Assembly (NCBI RefSeq): GCF_900100545.1
Contig: NZ_FNDP01000010.1
Coordinates: 59,503 to 123,502 of the forward strand
Reading direction: 5' to 3'
DNA length: 64,000 nucleotides
From: Pseudobutyrivibrio sp. 49
GTDB lineage: Bacteria > Bacillota > Clostridia > Lachnospirales > Lachnospiraceae
Positions 44,493-54,102 of the stretch are shown one piece after another (positions within the stretch are counted from its first letter, which is position 1; each line of letters begins with the position of its first letter). A program made the translations under genes and the position numbers. The notes under the pieces were generated by a model that saw only the letters and a program-made list of their open reading frames with translations, was not told the origin of the DNA and made no database searches.

Positions 44493-45689
44493 ATGAAAGC
44501 AGCGATTATGGGATACGGAACAATTGGTTCCGGTGTAGCAAAGGTTCTTGAGACAAACAAAGACGTCTTGGCAGAGAGAATTGGTGAGCCACTTGAGCTT
44601 AAATATATTCTCGATCTAAGAGATTTCCCTGGAGATCCACATGAGAAATGCTTTGTTAAGGACTATAAGGAAATAGTCAAGGACAAAGAGGTTAAGATTG
44701 TTGTGGAGACTATGGGTGGTGTTGAGCCTGCATTTACCTTTGTGAAGGCAATGTTGGAAGCTGGCAAATCAGTTACCACCTCAAACAAGGCACTTGTTGC
44801 CGATAAGGGTGCTGAGCTGATGCAGATTGCAGAAAAGCACAATGTAAACTTTGTGTTTGAAGCAGCTGTAGGTGGCGGTATTCCTATCATTAGAACCCTG
44901 ACCGCCTGCTTAACTGGTGATGTTATAGAGGAAATCGATGCTATCTGCAATGGAACTACAAACTACATGCTTACAAACATGGAGCAGTTTGGCAGTGACT
45001 ATGCAGAGATTTTAGCAGAGGCACAGTCATTAGGTTATGCTGAGAAGGACCCTACAGCAGACGTTGAAGGCTTCGACAGTTGCCGCAAGATTGCCATCCT
45101 TACATCTCTTGTCACAGGAAAGAATGTTGATTTCAATGATATTCCAACAGAAGGAATCAGCAAGATTTCTGCTACTGATTTTAAATATGCAAAGGCTATG
45201 GGACGAAGCATTAAGCTTATCGCTCGTAGCGTGAAGGCTGGCGATAAATATGCATGTCGTGTCGCACCATATTTAGTAAAGCCAGAGAACATGCTTTATC
45301 ATGTCTCAGGAGTTATGAATGCAGTTTCTGTAAAGGGAAATATGCTTGGCGAGTCTATGTACTATGGCGCCGGCGCAGGTGCCCTTCCTACAGCATCAGC
45401 TGTTGTAGGAGATATGGTTTTCCTCGCAAAGAATATTGATAAGTACATAAAGCTTGGCTGGACTGATGAAAAGTATCAGCTTTCAGATCCTACTCAGGAG
45501 AAGTTTAGATATTTTGTTAGAACCACTGCTTCTCAGTCAGATATTGAGAATGGTTTTGAAAATGTTGAATATTCAAATCTCGACTTGGATGATGAAGTGG
45601 GTTTCATTACTTCAGAGATGACAGAGCGTGAATTCAACGAGCGTAAGGCTGCGCTTGGTGGTATTATTTCAGTAATTCGATTGGCATAA
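44493..45689 (+). CDS. hom: Homoserine dehydrogenase
   Basis: This enzyme reduces aspartate semialdehyde to homoserine for threonine and methionine synthesis. The NAD(P)-binding GYGTIGSGVAKVLE is at residues 7-20, and family blocks TSNKALVAD, EAAVGGGIPIIRTL, NGTTNYML and GYAEKDPTADVEGFD follow. At 398 residues it lacks the C-terminal ACT domain of many homologues, which fits with a separate ACT protein encoded just upstream. Confidence 0.95.
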   Translation: MKAAIMGYGTIGSGVAKVLETNKDVLAERIGEPLELKYILDLRDFPGDPHEKCFVKDYKEIVKDKEVKIVVETMGGVEPAFTFVKAMLEAGKSVTTSNKALVADKGAELMQIAEKHNVNFVFEAAVGGGIPIIRTLTACLTGDVIEEIDAICNGTTNYMLTNMEQFGSDYAEILAEAQSLGYAEKDPTADVEGFDSCRKIAILTSLVTGKNVDFNDIPTEGISKISATDFKYAKAMGRSIKLIARSVKAGDKYACRVAPYLVKPENMLYHVSGVMNAVSVKGNMLGESMYYGAGAGALPTASAVVGDMVFLAKNIDKYIKLGWTDEKYQLSDPTQEKFRYFVRTTASQSDIENGFENVEYSNLDLDDEVGFITSEMTEREFNERKAALGGIISVIRLA

Positions 45690-45701
45690 GGAGAATAAGA
45701 C

Positions 45702-46304
45702 ATGTATGTTACTTGCTTAGATTTAGAAGGTGTACTGGTTCCAGAGATTTGGATTGCTTTTGCCGAGGCAACAGGGATCCCAGAGCTTAAAAAGACAACA
45801 AGAGATGAGCCTGATTACGACAAGCTCATGAATTATAGAATTGGTATTTTAAAAGAGCATGGACTTGGACTTAAAGAGATTCAGGACACCATCGCTACAA
45901 TTGATCCACTTCCAGGTGCAAAGGAGTTCTTGGATAAGCTCAGAGCCTTTGGACAGGTTATAATTATTAGCGATACATTTTCACAGTTCGCTGGACCTCT
46001 TATGGAAAAGCTTGGAATGCCTACCATTTTCTGCAACGAGTTGATTGTCGGAGATGATGGAGAAATCACAGGCTACAAGATGCGCTGCGAAAAGAGTAAG
46101 CTTACAACAGTAAGAGCATTGCAGTCATGTGGCTTTGACACTATTGCCAGTGGCGACAGCTTCAATGATCTCGCAATGATTGAAGCATCAAAGGCAGGCT
46201 TCTTATTTAGAACAACAGATGCAATCAAGAAGGACTATCCACAGTATCCAGCCTTCGAAGAATATGACGATTTATACAACGCTATAGTAAGCGTTCAGAA
46301 ATAA
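45702..46304 (+). CDS. thrH: ThrH-type phosphoserine phosphatase/homoserine phosphotransferase
   Basis: This 200-residue HAD-superfamily protein matches ThrH of Pseudomonas. It starts with LDLEGVLVPEIWIAFAEATG, where the first HAD motif reads DLEG (the second Asp replaced by Glu, as in ThrH), and carries ISDTFSQFAG (motif II) and ASGDSFNDLAMIEAS (motif IV). ThrH can hydrolyse phosphoserine and move the phosphate to homoserine. Next to hom it may supply phosphohomoserine for threonine; this in vivo role is inferred. Confidence 0.88.
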   Translation: MYVTCLDLEGVLVPEIWIAFAEATGIPELKKTTRDEPDYDKLMNYRIGILKEHGLGLKEIQDTIATIDPLPGAKEFLDKLRAFGQVIIISDTFSQFAGPLMEKLGMPTIFCNELIVGDDGEITGYKMRCEKSKLTTVRALQSCGFDTIASGDSFNDLAMIEASKAGFLFRTTDAIKKDYPQYPAFEEYDDLYNAIVSVQK

Positions 46305-46324
46305 ACGGTTTCCCATTGAGACAA

Positions 46325-46367
46325 AAAGCAAGTTTTGGTATCAACTATCAAAACTTGCTTTAATTTT
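46325..46367 (+). terminator. Terminator after thrH
   Basis: AAAGCAAGTTTTG (46325-46337) pairs perfectly with CAAAACTTGCTTT (46349-46361), followed by AATTTT. A 13-bp stem closes the hom operon. A 386-base gap begins here; it also holds the glp promoter and leader. Confidence 0.85.
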
Positions 46368-46526
46368 ACTTAAATTCTTTCTCGCAAATACAGTTGTCTA
46401 TTTTCGCTAAACACTATTTCCTTAAAATAAGCCTATTTATACATAATTTACAGTTTGTTAATATAGTAACAATGACAATTTTGAGCAATTATGAACAGAT
46501 AATGATAATTATGTGAAAAATATATG

Positions 46527-46555
46527 TTGAATTTTACCCATATGTCGTGTATCAT
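46527..46555 (+). promoter_or_regulatory. Promoter of the glycerol operon
   Basis: TTGAAT (46527-46532) and TATCAT (46550-46555) are 17 bases apart and would give a leader of about 130 bases before glpP. No good catabolite response (cre) site was recognised. Confidence 0.65.
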
Positions 46556-46561
46556 TTAAAC

Positions 46562-46690
46562 ATAAAAGTTAATAAATGCCCGTGAGAAGATGAGAATGTG
46601 GCTGTGTCGAGAGTTGGAGCTCTTGTATCTTTAGGCATGTTCTTTTTTTGTGCCTAAAACAATAAGGGTATTAGAGGGAGTAAATTTTCA
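46562..46690 (+). promoter_or_regulatory. glp operon leader with competing hairpins (possible GlpP target)
   Basis: TTTAGGCA (46630-46637) can pair with TGCCTAAA (46651-46658) around a T-rich loop. The same GGCAT (46634-46638) can pair with ATGCC (46576-46580) further up, which would exclude the first hairpin. A small hairpin AGAG/CTCT lies between. GlpP proteins bind glp leader RNA and stop premature termination when glycerol 3-phosphate is present. The exact GlpP site is not recognised, and a T-run in the loop is not classic terminator form. Confidence 0.5.
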
Positions 46691-47269
46691 ATGCATAGAG
46701 ACTTCATCGAAAAGCTGGAAGCAAATCCAGTTATCGCAGCCATAAAAGATGATAAGGGGCTTGAGAAAGCGATTAAAACGGAATGCGAGATTATATTCAT
46801 ACTTTATGGGGATGTATGTACGATTCCAGGTATCGTGCAAAGAATAAAATCAGCAGACAAAATCGCAATGGTTCATTTAGATTTGATTACAGGTCTTAAT
46901 AACACCAAAGAAATCTCAGTAGACTTCATCAAAAATAACACCCAGGCAGATGGAATAATTACCACCAAGGGTAATCTTATCGGAAGGGCAAAGGAGTTAG
47001 GCTTATATACAGTGCTCAGATATTTTGTAATCGACAGCATGGCTCTTGTAAATATTGAAAAGCAAGACCGGCACGGAATATCTCAGCCAGATGTCATCGA
47101 GATTCTCCCAGGTATAGTCTTACCAAAGATTATCAAGAGAGTTAACAAAGCCAGCAGAGTTCCTGTTTTGGCAGGAGGACTTATTGGTGACAAAGATGAT
47201 GTAATGAATGCACTTAATAATGGGGTGCTCGCCGTATCTACCACGAATGAAGAGGTATGGGAGCTTTAA
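46691..47269 (+). CDS. glpP: Glycerol-3-phosphate responsive antiterminator
   Basis: This 192-residue protein is a GlpP family antiterminator with a TIM-barrel-like fold. Motifs include VHLDLITGL, GIITTKGNLIGRAKELGLYTVLR and EILPGIVLPKII near the ligand site. With glycerol 3-phosphate it binds leader RNA and allows transcription of the glp genes. It is the first gene of the operon here, so it may control its own message. The ATG follows a gagggagt site. Confidence 0.93.
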   Translation: MHRDFIEKLEANPVIAAIKDDKGLEKAIKTECEIIFILYGDVCTIPGIVQRIKSADKIAMVHLDLITGLNNTKEISVDFIKNNTQADGIITTKGNLIGRAKELGLYTVLRYFVIDSMALVNIEKQDRHGISQPDVIEILPGIVLPKIIKRVNKASRVPVLAGGLIGDKDDVMNALNNGVLAVSTTNEEVWEL

Positions 47270-47281
47270 GGGATTCGTTAA

Positions 47282-48835
<1,554 letters not shown>

Positions 48836-48854
48836 GTCGTTAAAAAATTGAACA

Positions 48855-48993
48855 ATAAGCACCCTTCGGAAAGTTGGCAAGCGCGAGCAGGAAGGCTCCA
48901 TGCCGGGGAAGGAGGGTGCCCCTTTAGGGGAGTTCCCTTGCCCGAGTATGGAAGGTGGCCTGCGGGAGCATGTTATATTTATTGGGTGCTTAT
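48855..48993. repeat. Structured intergenic element, copy B
   Basis: This 139-base element is bounded by ATAAGCACCC (48855-48864) and GGGTGCTTAT (48984-48993), which pair perfectly. The left core TTGGCAAGCGCGAGCAGG (48874-48891) and right core TGGCCTGCGGGAG (48956-48968) match copy A. GCAGG (48887-48891) pairs with CCTGC (48959-48963), while copy A has GCAAG with CTTGC, so both sides changed together. The middle arm differs: CCCC-TTT-AGGGG inside a longer GC stem. It sits in the glpK-glpF gap. Confidence 0.78.
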
Positions 48994-49026
48994 AAATATT
49001 ATATTTTAAGTAAGGGGGAAATTTTT

Positions 49027-49749
49027 ATGTCAGTTTATGTAGGCGAGTTTATAGGTACTATTTTACTTGTATTACTCGGAGATGGTGTTTGCTGTAACGT
49101 TTCATTGAACAAGTCAGGTTTCAAGGGCGGCGGAGCTGTTCATATCCTCATCGGTTGGGGAATGGCAGTTATGGTTCCTGCATTTGCAATGAGCAACTTC
49201 ACAGGATGCCCTTCAGCGTTCAACCCTGCTGTTACAATCGGTCTTGCTATCAGAACAGGTGACTGGAGCACAGTACCTGGACAGATTGTTGCACAGATGC
49301 TTGGCGGTTTCGTAGGCGCAGCAATCCTTATCTTCCTTTATGGAGATCACATTAAGGAAACAGCTGATGATGCAGTAGTACGTGGATGCTTCTGTACAGC
49401 ACCTTCTATTCCAAATCAGGTTCTCAACTTTGCTTCTGAGTTCGTAGCTACATTCGTGCTCGTATTCACACTTGCACTTATTCCAGCTGGCTCAGACAGA
49501 ACAGTTTGGGTTCTTGTTTACGGTGTAATCGTTGCTTGCGGTGCTTCATTTGGTGGTCTTACAGGATACGCTATGAACGCAGCAAGAGATACAGCTCCTC
49601 GTATTGCTTACCTTTGCCTTGCACCAAACTTTGGTAAGAAGGATGGTAACTGGAGCTATGGATGGATTCCAGCAGTAGCACCTATCTGTGGCGGTATTGT
49701 TGCATCAGTTCTTTACAATGCACTTGCAGCTGCTCAGATGTTTGGCTAA
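49027..49749 (+). CDS. glpF: Glycerol facilitator, MIP/aquaporin family
   Basis: This 240-residue six-helix channel imports glycerol by diffusion. The first pore motif is NPA (CPSAFNPAVTIG), while the second reads NAARD instead of the usual NPARD (GYAMNAARDTAPR). The substitution may widen or alter the pore, but the constriction Arg and Asp are kept. The frame is open from 48955, but the aaggggg site at about 49012-49017 supports the ATG at 49027. A hairpin follows. Confidence 0.93.
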   Translation: MSVYVGEFIGTILLVLLGDGVCCNVSLNKSGFKGGGAVHILIGWGMAVMVPAFAMSNFTGCPSAFNPAVTIGLAIRTGDWSTVPGQIVAQMLGGFVGAAILIFLYGDHIKETADDAVVRGCFCTAPSIPNQVLNFASEFVATFVLVFTLALIPAGSDRTVWVLVYGVIVACGASFGGLTGYAMNAARDTAPRIAYLCLAPNFGKKDGNWSYGWIPAVAPICGGIVASVLYNALAAAQMFG

Positions 49750-49781
49750 AATATTAATTAGAATTAAATACTGAATCATTG

Positions 49782-49837
49782 AGGCGAGAGAATAGTGAGA
49801 CTACGGGGGACGTAGTTTATTTCTCTCGCCTTGTTTT
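49782..49837 (+). terminator. Hairpin/terminator between glpF and the flavoprotein genes
   Basis: GGCGAGAGAA (49782-49791) pairs with TTCTCTCGCC (49821-49830), with an inner stem ACTACG/CGTAGT (49800-49805 with 49811-49816), followed by TTGTTTT. It could end most glpPKF transcripts or let part through to the next genes. Confidence 0.72.
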
Positions 49838-49857
49838 ATAAGAAGGAGAAAAATTAT

Positions 49858-51318
49858 ATGTTGTACGATGTCATAATCATAGGCGCAGGCGTTTCAGGTA
49901 GCGCAATCGCAAGAGAACTTTCTCGCTATGAGGCAAATGTCTGTGTATTGGAAAAATGTGAAGATGTATGCGAGGGAACTTCAAAGGCTAATTCAGCGAT
50001 TGTTCACGCTGGCTTTGATGCAGCAGCAGGCTCCCTAATGGCAAAACTTAATGTACGTGGAAATGAGATGATGGACGACCTTTGCCGCGATTTGGACATT
50101 CCATTTAAGCGCAATGGTTCAATGGTAGTTTGCATCCACAAGGAGGCACTTCCAGGACTTCAGGACCTCTATGACAGAGGTGTAAAAAATGGTGTTAAAG
50201 ATTTGAGAATCCTCAGCCGTGAAGAGGCTCTCGAGATGGAGCCAAATCTTTCAGATAATGTAGAAGGTGCTTTATATGCACCAACTGGCGGAATCATCTG
50301 CCCATTCAAGCTTTGCATTGCAATGGCAGAAAACGCAAATGTAAACGGAGTAGATTTTAGATTTAATACAAAGGTAGAAGCTATTACAGCTGGTGAAGAC
50401 GGATTATGGCACATTCGCACCAACAATGGTGAGTATGTTTCTAAATATGTAGTAAATGCTGCAGGTGTTTACTCAGGTGTTATCCACAATATGGTATCTC
50501 AGGATGATGACAAAATCGAAATCATCCCACGTCGAGGTGATTATTGCCTCCTTGATAAAGAGGTTGGTGGACATGTTAGCCACACAATTTTCCCTCAGCC
50601 AACAAATCTTGGTAAAGGTGTTCTTGTTTCTCCAACAGTTCACGGCAACCTTATCGTTGGTCCTACAGCTATTGATATTGAGGATAAGGAAGGCACCAAC
50701 ACCACAGCAGATGGAATTAACGATTTGATTGCAAAGGCAAACGATCACGTAAAGAATCTTCCAATGAGAAAGGTTATTACATCCTTCGCAGGCCTTCGTG
50801 CACACGAAGCTCGTCACGAGTTTATCATTGGCGAGGTTAAGGGTGCTAAGCACTTTATTGACTGTGCAGCTATAGAATCACCAGGTCTTACATCAAGCCC
50901 AGCTATCGGTGAGATGGTAGGAAATATGTTGAGAGATATGATGGCTCTCAAGCCAAAGGCTAACTGGATTAGCACACGTAAGGATGTTATGAACCCAGCA
51001 GACCTTTCAGTTGAAGAAAGAAATGAGTTAATCAAGAAAAATCCAGCATATGGTAACATCATTTGCCGCTGCGAATCTATTTCAGAGGGAGAAATTCTTG
51101 ATGCAATCCATAGACCACTTGGTGCTCGTTCTCTTGATGGAGTTAAGAGAAGAACACGTGCTGGAATGGGAAGATGTCAGGCAGGTTTCTGTTCTCCAAA
51201 GACAATGGAAATTCTTCACAGAGAGCTCGGCCTTAAGTATGAAGAAATCACAAAGAGCGGTGGACGTTCAAATATCGTAATTGAGCGCACCAAAAATCAG
51301 AAGGGAGGCGAGCAGTAA
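49858..51318 (+). CDS. GlpA-like FAD-dependent glycerol-3-phosphate dehydrogenase
   Basis: This 486-residue FAD oxidoreductase has a DAO-type N-terminal domain (DVIIIGAGVSGSAIARELSR; EGTSKANSAIVHAGFD) and a C-terminal BFD-like [2Fe-2S] region with cysteines in IICRCESIS and RCQAGFCSPKT. It resembles anaerobic glycerol-3-phosphate dehydrogenase subunit A and would make dihydroxyacetone phosphate. The start at 49858 follows an agaaggag site; an earlier TTG at 49831 is unlikely. It overlaps the next gene by one base. Confidence 0.88.
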   Translation: MLYDVIIIGAGVSGSAIARELSRYEANVCVLEKCEDVCEGTSKANSAIVHAGFDAAAGSLMAKLNVRGNEMMDDLCRDLDIPFKRNGSMVVCIHKEALPGLQDLYDRGVKNGVKDLRILSREEALEMEPNLSDNVEGALYAPTGGIICPFKLCIAMAENANVNGVDFRFNTKVEAITAGEDGLWHIRTNNGEYVSKYVVNAAGVYSGVIHNMVSQDDDKIEIIPRRGDYCLLDKEVGGHVSHTIFPQPTNLGKGVLVSPTVHGNLIVGPTAIDIEDKEGTNTTADGINDLIAKANDHVKNLPMRKVITSFAGLRAHEARHEFIIGEVKGAKHFIDCAAIESPGLTSSPAIGEMVGNMLRDMMALKPKANWISTRKDVMNPADLSVEERNELIKKNPAYGNIICRCESISEGEILDAIHRPLGARSLDGVKRRTRAGMGRCQAGFCSPKTMEILHRELGLKYEEITKSGGRSNIVIERTKNQKGGEQ

Positions 51319-52580
51319 TGTTGAACTATGATATTGTTATTGTTGGCGGTGGCCCAGCAGGTCTTGCAGCTGCAGTTGCAGCAAGAAACGCTGGTGTAGA
51401 TAAAATTCTTATTTTAGAGAGAGATAAAGAACTTGGTGGTATCCTAAATCAGTGTATCCACAACGGTTTCGGTCTCCACACATTCAAGGAAGAGCTTACA
51501 GGTCCAGAGTATGCTTATCGTTTCATCGAGAAGGTTCTCGATGCTAAGATTGAATACAAGCTCAACACAATGGTAATGGATATTTCAGGCGACAGAGTTG
51601 TTACAGCTATGAGCCGTGAGGATGGTATGTACCAGATTAAGGCTGGTGCAGTTATCCTTGCAATGGGATGCCGCGAGCGTCCAAGAGGAGCTTTAAACAT
51701 TCCTGGCTACAGACCAGCTGGTATCTTTTCAGCAGGTACAGCTCAGCGTCTTGTAAATATCGAAGGCTACATGCCAGGCCGAGAGGTAGTTATCCTCGGT
51801 TCTGGTGATATCGGACTTATCATGGCACGTCGTATGACACTTGAAGGTGCTAAGGTTAAGGTTGTAGCAGAGCTTATGCCATACTCAGGCGGATTAAAGA
51901 GAAATATTGTTCAGTGTCTTGATGACTTTGGTATTCCACTTAAGTTATCACACACTGTTGTTGATATTGAGGGCAAGGAGCACCTTACAGCTGTCACAAT
52001 TGCAGCAGTTGATAACAAGGGCAAGCCAATCCCTGGCACAGAGGAAAGATACACTTGTGATACCCTTCTTCTTTCTTGCGGCCTTATTCCAGAGAATGAG
52101 CTTTCAAGAACAGCAGGTGTTGAGATGAGCCCAATCACAAGTGGCCCAGTTGTAAATGAGTCTCTTGAGACAAATATCCCTGGCGTATTTGCTTGTGGTA
52201 ACGTTCTTCATGTACACGATCTTGTTGACTACGTTTCTGAGGAAGCAGACAGAGCTGGTCAGAACGCAGCTAAGTTTGTTAAGGGAGAGCTTTCTGATGG
52301 TGCAGCTGATATCGAAATCGTTGCAACAGAAGGCGCTCGTTACACAGTTCCATCTACAATTAACGTAGACAGAATGGATGACAAGCTTACAGTTCGTTTC
52401 CGTGTTGGTGCTGTTTACAAGGATTCATATGTAAGTGTTTACTTCGATGATGAGAGAGTAATGCACAACAAGAAACGTATCATGGCACCAGGCGAGATGG
52501 AACAGGTAATCCTTCTCAAGGACAAGCTTGCTGAGAAGCCAGGATTAAAGAAAATCACAGTTAAGATTGAAGCAGAGTAA
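51318..52580 (+). CDS. NAD(P)/FAD-dependent oxidoreductase (GlpB-like partner)
   Basis: This 420-residue flavoprotein has an N-terminal FAD motif IVGGGPAGLAAAVAARNAG, a second nucleotide-binding motif VVILGSGDIGLIMARRM (about residue 155) and a C-terminal PGVFACGNVLHVHDLVDYV. It has the pyridine nucleotide-disulfide oxidoreductase layout without a redox cysteine pair. Its one-base overlap with the GlpA-like gene and the DUF1667 gene after it suggest one enzyme complex that passes electrons from glycerol 3-phosphate to NAD(P) or another carrier. Confidence 0.85.
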   Translation: MLNYDIVIVGGGPAGLAAAVAARNAGVDKILILERDKELGGILNQCIHNGFGLHTFKEELTGPEYAYRFIEKVLDAKIEYKLNTMVMDISGDRVVTAMSREDGMYQIKAGAVILAMGCRERPRGALNIPGYRPAGIFSAGTAQRLVNIEGYMPGREVVILGSGDIGLIMARRMTLEGAKVKVVAELMPYSGGLKRNIVQCLDDFGIPLKLSHTVVDIEGKEHLTAVTIAAVDNKGKPIPGTEERYTCDTLLLSCGLIPENELSRTAGVEMSPITSGPVVNESLETNIPGVFACGNVLHVHDLVDYVSEEADRAGQNAAKFVKGELSDGAADIEIVATEGARYTVPSTINVDRMDDKLTVRFRVGAVYKDSYVSVYFDDERVMHNKKRIMAPGEMEQVILLKDKLAEKPGLKKITVKIEAE

Positions 52581-52600
52581 AAGGAGGCGGCAGATAGATT

Positions 52601-52966
52601 ATGGAAAAAAGAGAATTAACTTGTATCGGCTGCCCAATGGGTTGTCAGATTACAGTAGAATTAGAAAATGGCGAGGTTTTATCTGTAACAGGTAACACTT
52701 GCAAAATCGGCGAGAATTACGCTAAAAACGAAGTAACACATCCTGAGAGAACAGTTACATCTACAGCTGTTATTTTAGGCGGCGACAAGCCACGTGTTTC
52801 AGTTAAGACAAAGTCCAACATTCCAAAGGACAAAATCGCTGATGTTATGAAGGAGATTGATGCAGCAGTCATGAAAGCTCCAGTACATATCGGAGATGTA
52901 GTTGTTAAGGATGTTTGCGGAACCGGCGTAGACGTTGTAGCAACAAGAAATGTAGAGACATTATAA
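52601..52966 (+). CDS. DUF1667 family cysteine-rich protein
   Basis: This 121-residue protein has the N-terminal motif CIGCPMGCQITVE and a further cysteine in GNTCKIGENYA, plus one late Cys (VKDVCGTGVDVV). The family is found next to two flavoprotein genes in glycerol operons. The cysteine spacing suggests an iron-sulfur or metal site, as a small electron-transfer subunit in place of GlpC. No function has been assigned that I can state. Confidence 0.8.
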   Translation: MEKRELTCIGCPMGCQITVELENGEVLSVTGNTCKIGENYAKNEVTHPERTVTSTAVILGGDKPRVSVKTKSNIPKDKIADVMKEIDAAVMKAPVHIGDVVVKDVCGTGVDVVATRNVETL

Positions 52967-52973
52967 AAGGAAT

Positions 52974-53006
52974 CAGCTGGCACCTTGTGGTGCCGGCTGT
53001 TTTTTT
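52974..53006 (+). terminator. Terminator of the glycerol operon
   Basis: CAGCTGGCACC (52974-52984) pairs with GGTGCCGGCTG (52989-52999), with one wobble, followed by seven T residues. Confidence 0.95.
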
Positions 53007-53043
53007 ATATACTTAACTAGAAAATAAAACTAGGAGAGTATAC

Positions 53044-54093
53044 ATGAAAAAACGAATCATAGGCCTTGATATCCTCCGCGATATCGGCGTCATTTTCATA
53101 TTCTTTTACCACTTCTTTGTGGAGTATATTGTTACAGCCCAGGGGACAGATGGTGCCATGTACGGCTATAACTATTTCTTTAATATTTTGGCTCGTCCAG
53201 CCAGCCTTTTTCTTTTTGTAATTTCAGGCTATGCCCTTATGTATAATCATGAGGATGAGCTGCCACTTGGGAAATATTATTTAAGAAGATTCAAGGGATT
53301 GTTTATTCCATTTTATGTAGCTTACACAATAATGTTTGTGGTTTGCTTTTTGGTGGATAATCAGGTGGTAGGTCACGATCTTCCAATCAGCAGATTTATA
53401 TTTACCATCCTTGGTGTAGACGGAGTGGCTCAGCTTATAAAGGCAGACTTCTACCTTATTGGTGAGTGGTTTATGTCATGTATAGTAGTTTGCTATGCAC
53501 TATTCCCTCTTCTTGCCAAGCTACTTAAGAAATTCAAATTCATCACACTGGGAGTATTGCTTGTATGGTATGTAATTGCACTTTTGGTTTACAATCCATT
53601 CCCATTTACGCAGTTGATGAATCCACTTTTTATCATCGTGTATTTCTATCTTGGAATGCTCCTTCAGGTACAGCTTGGAGACGAGAAGATTAATTCAAAG
53701 CTTAGAATAGTTTGTGCGATTTTATCGGCACTTATCTTTATTTACTTCTGCCTTATAGGTTTCGTTCCATCCTTCGAATGGATGAAGCTTACACAGGAGC
53801 AGAATGAAATTATTTACTTTGCAATAAGCATGACTATGCTGGTTGCACTTCGTGATGTGGAAATCTCATCAGAAAAATCCGTATATACGATAATAACTTA
53901 CATCTCCGGCATCAGCTGGTATGTAATTTTATTACATCATAGAATAATGATTTTATTCTATTCACACTTATCAGTAGAAGCATATAACCATCGAGAAATT
54001 TTCGCGTTGCTCTTAGCGTGCATTTTCATCACCTGGTCAGCGTCTATTCTCGTACGTAATCTTTCTTCACGTGTGAAAAAAATATTTAAATAG
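53044..54093 (+). CDS. Acyltransferase 3 family membrane protein
   Basis: This 349-residue protein has about ten membrane segments and the family pattern GLDILRDIGVIFIFFYHFF at the N-terminus, with the catalytic-type His in YHFF near residue 22. Members O-acetylate polysaccharides, peptidoglycan or lipids. No glycan cluster is near, so the substrate is unknown. A weak ggaga site precedes the ATG. tex follows after 9 bases. Confidence 0.82.
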   Translation: MKKRIIGLDILRDIGVIFIFFYHFFVEYIVTAQGTDGAMYGYNYFFNILARPASLFLFVISGYALMYNHEDELPLGKYYLRRFKGLFIPFYVAYTIMFVVCFLVDNQVVGHDLPISRFIFTILGVDGVAQLIKADFYLIGEWFMSCIVVCYALFPLLAKLLKKFKFITLGVLLVWYVIALLVYNPFPFTQLMNPLFIIVYFYLGMLLQVQLGDEKINSKLRIVCAILSALIFIYFCLIGFVPSFEWMKLTQEQNEIIYFAISMTMLVALRDVEISSEKSVYTIITYISGISWYVILLHHRIMILFYSHLSVEAYNHREIFALLLACIFITWSASILVRNLSSRVKKIFK

Positions 54094-54102
54094 GAGTACA
54101 TC

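Noticed and set aside
49831..49857. Longer start for the GlpA-like gene (TTG at 49831)
   Set aside because: The added residues overlap the ribosome site that serves the ATG at 49858, and the FAD motif position fits the shorter form.
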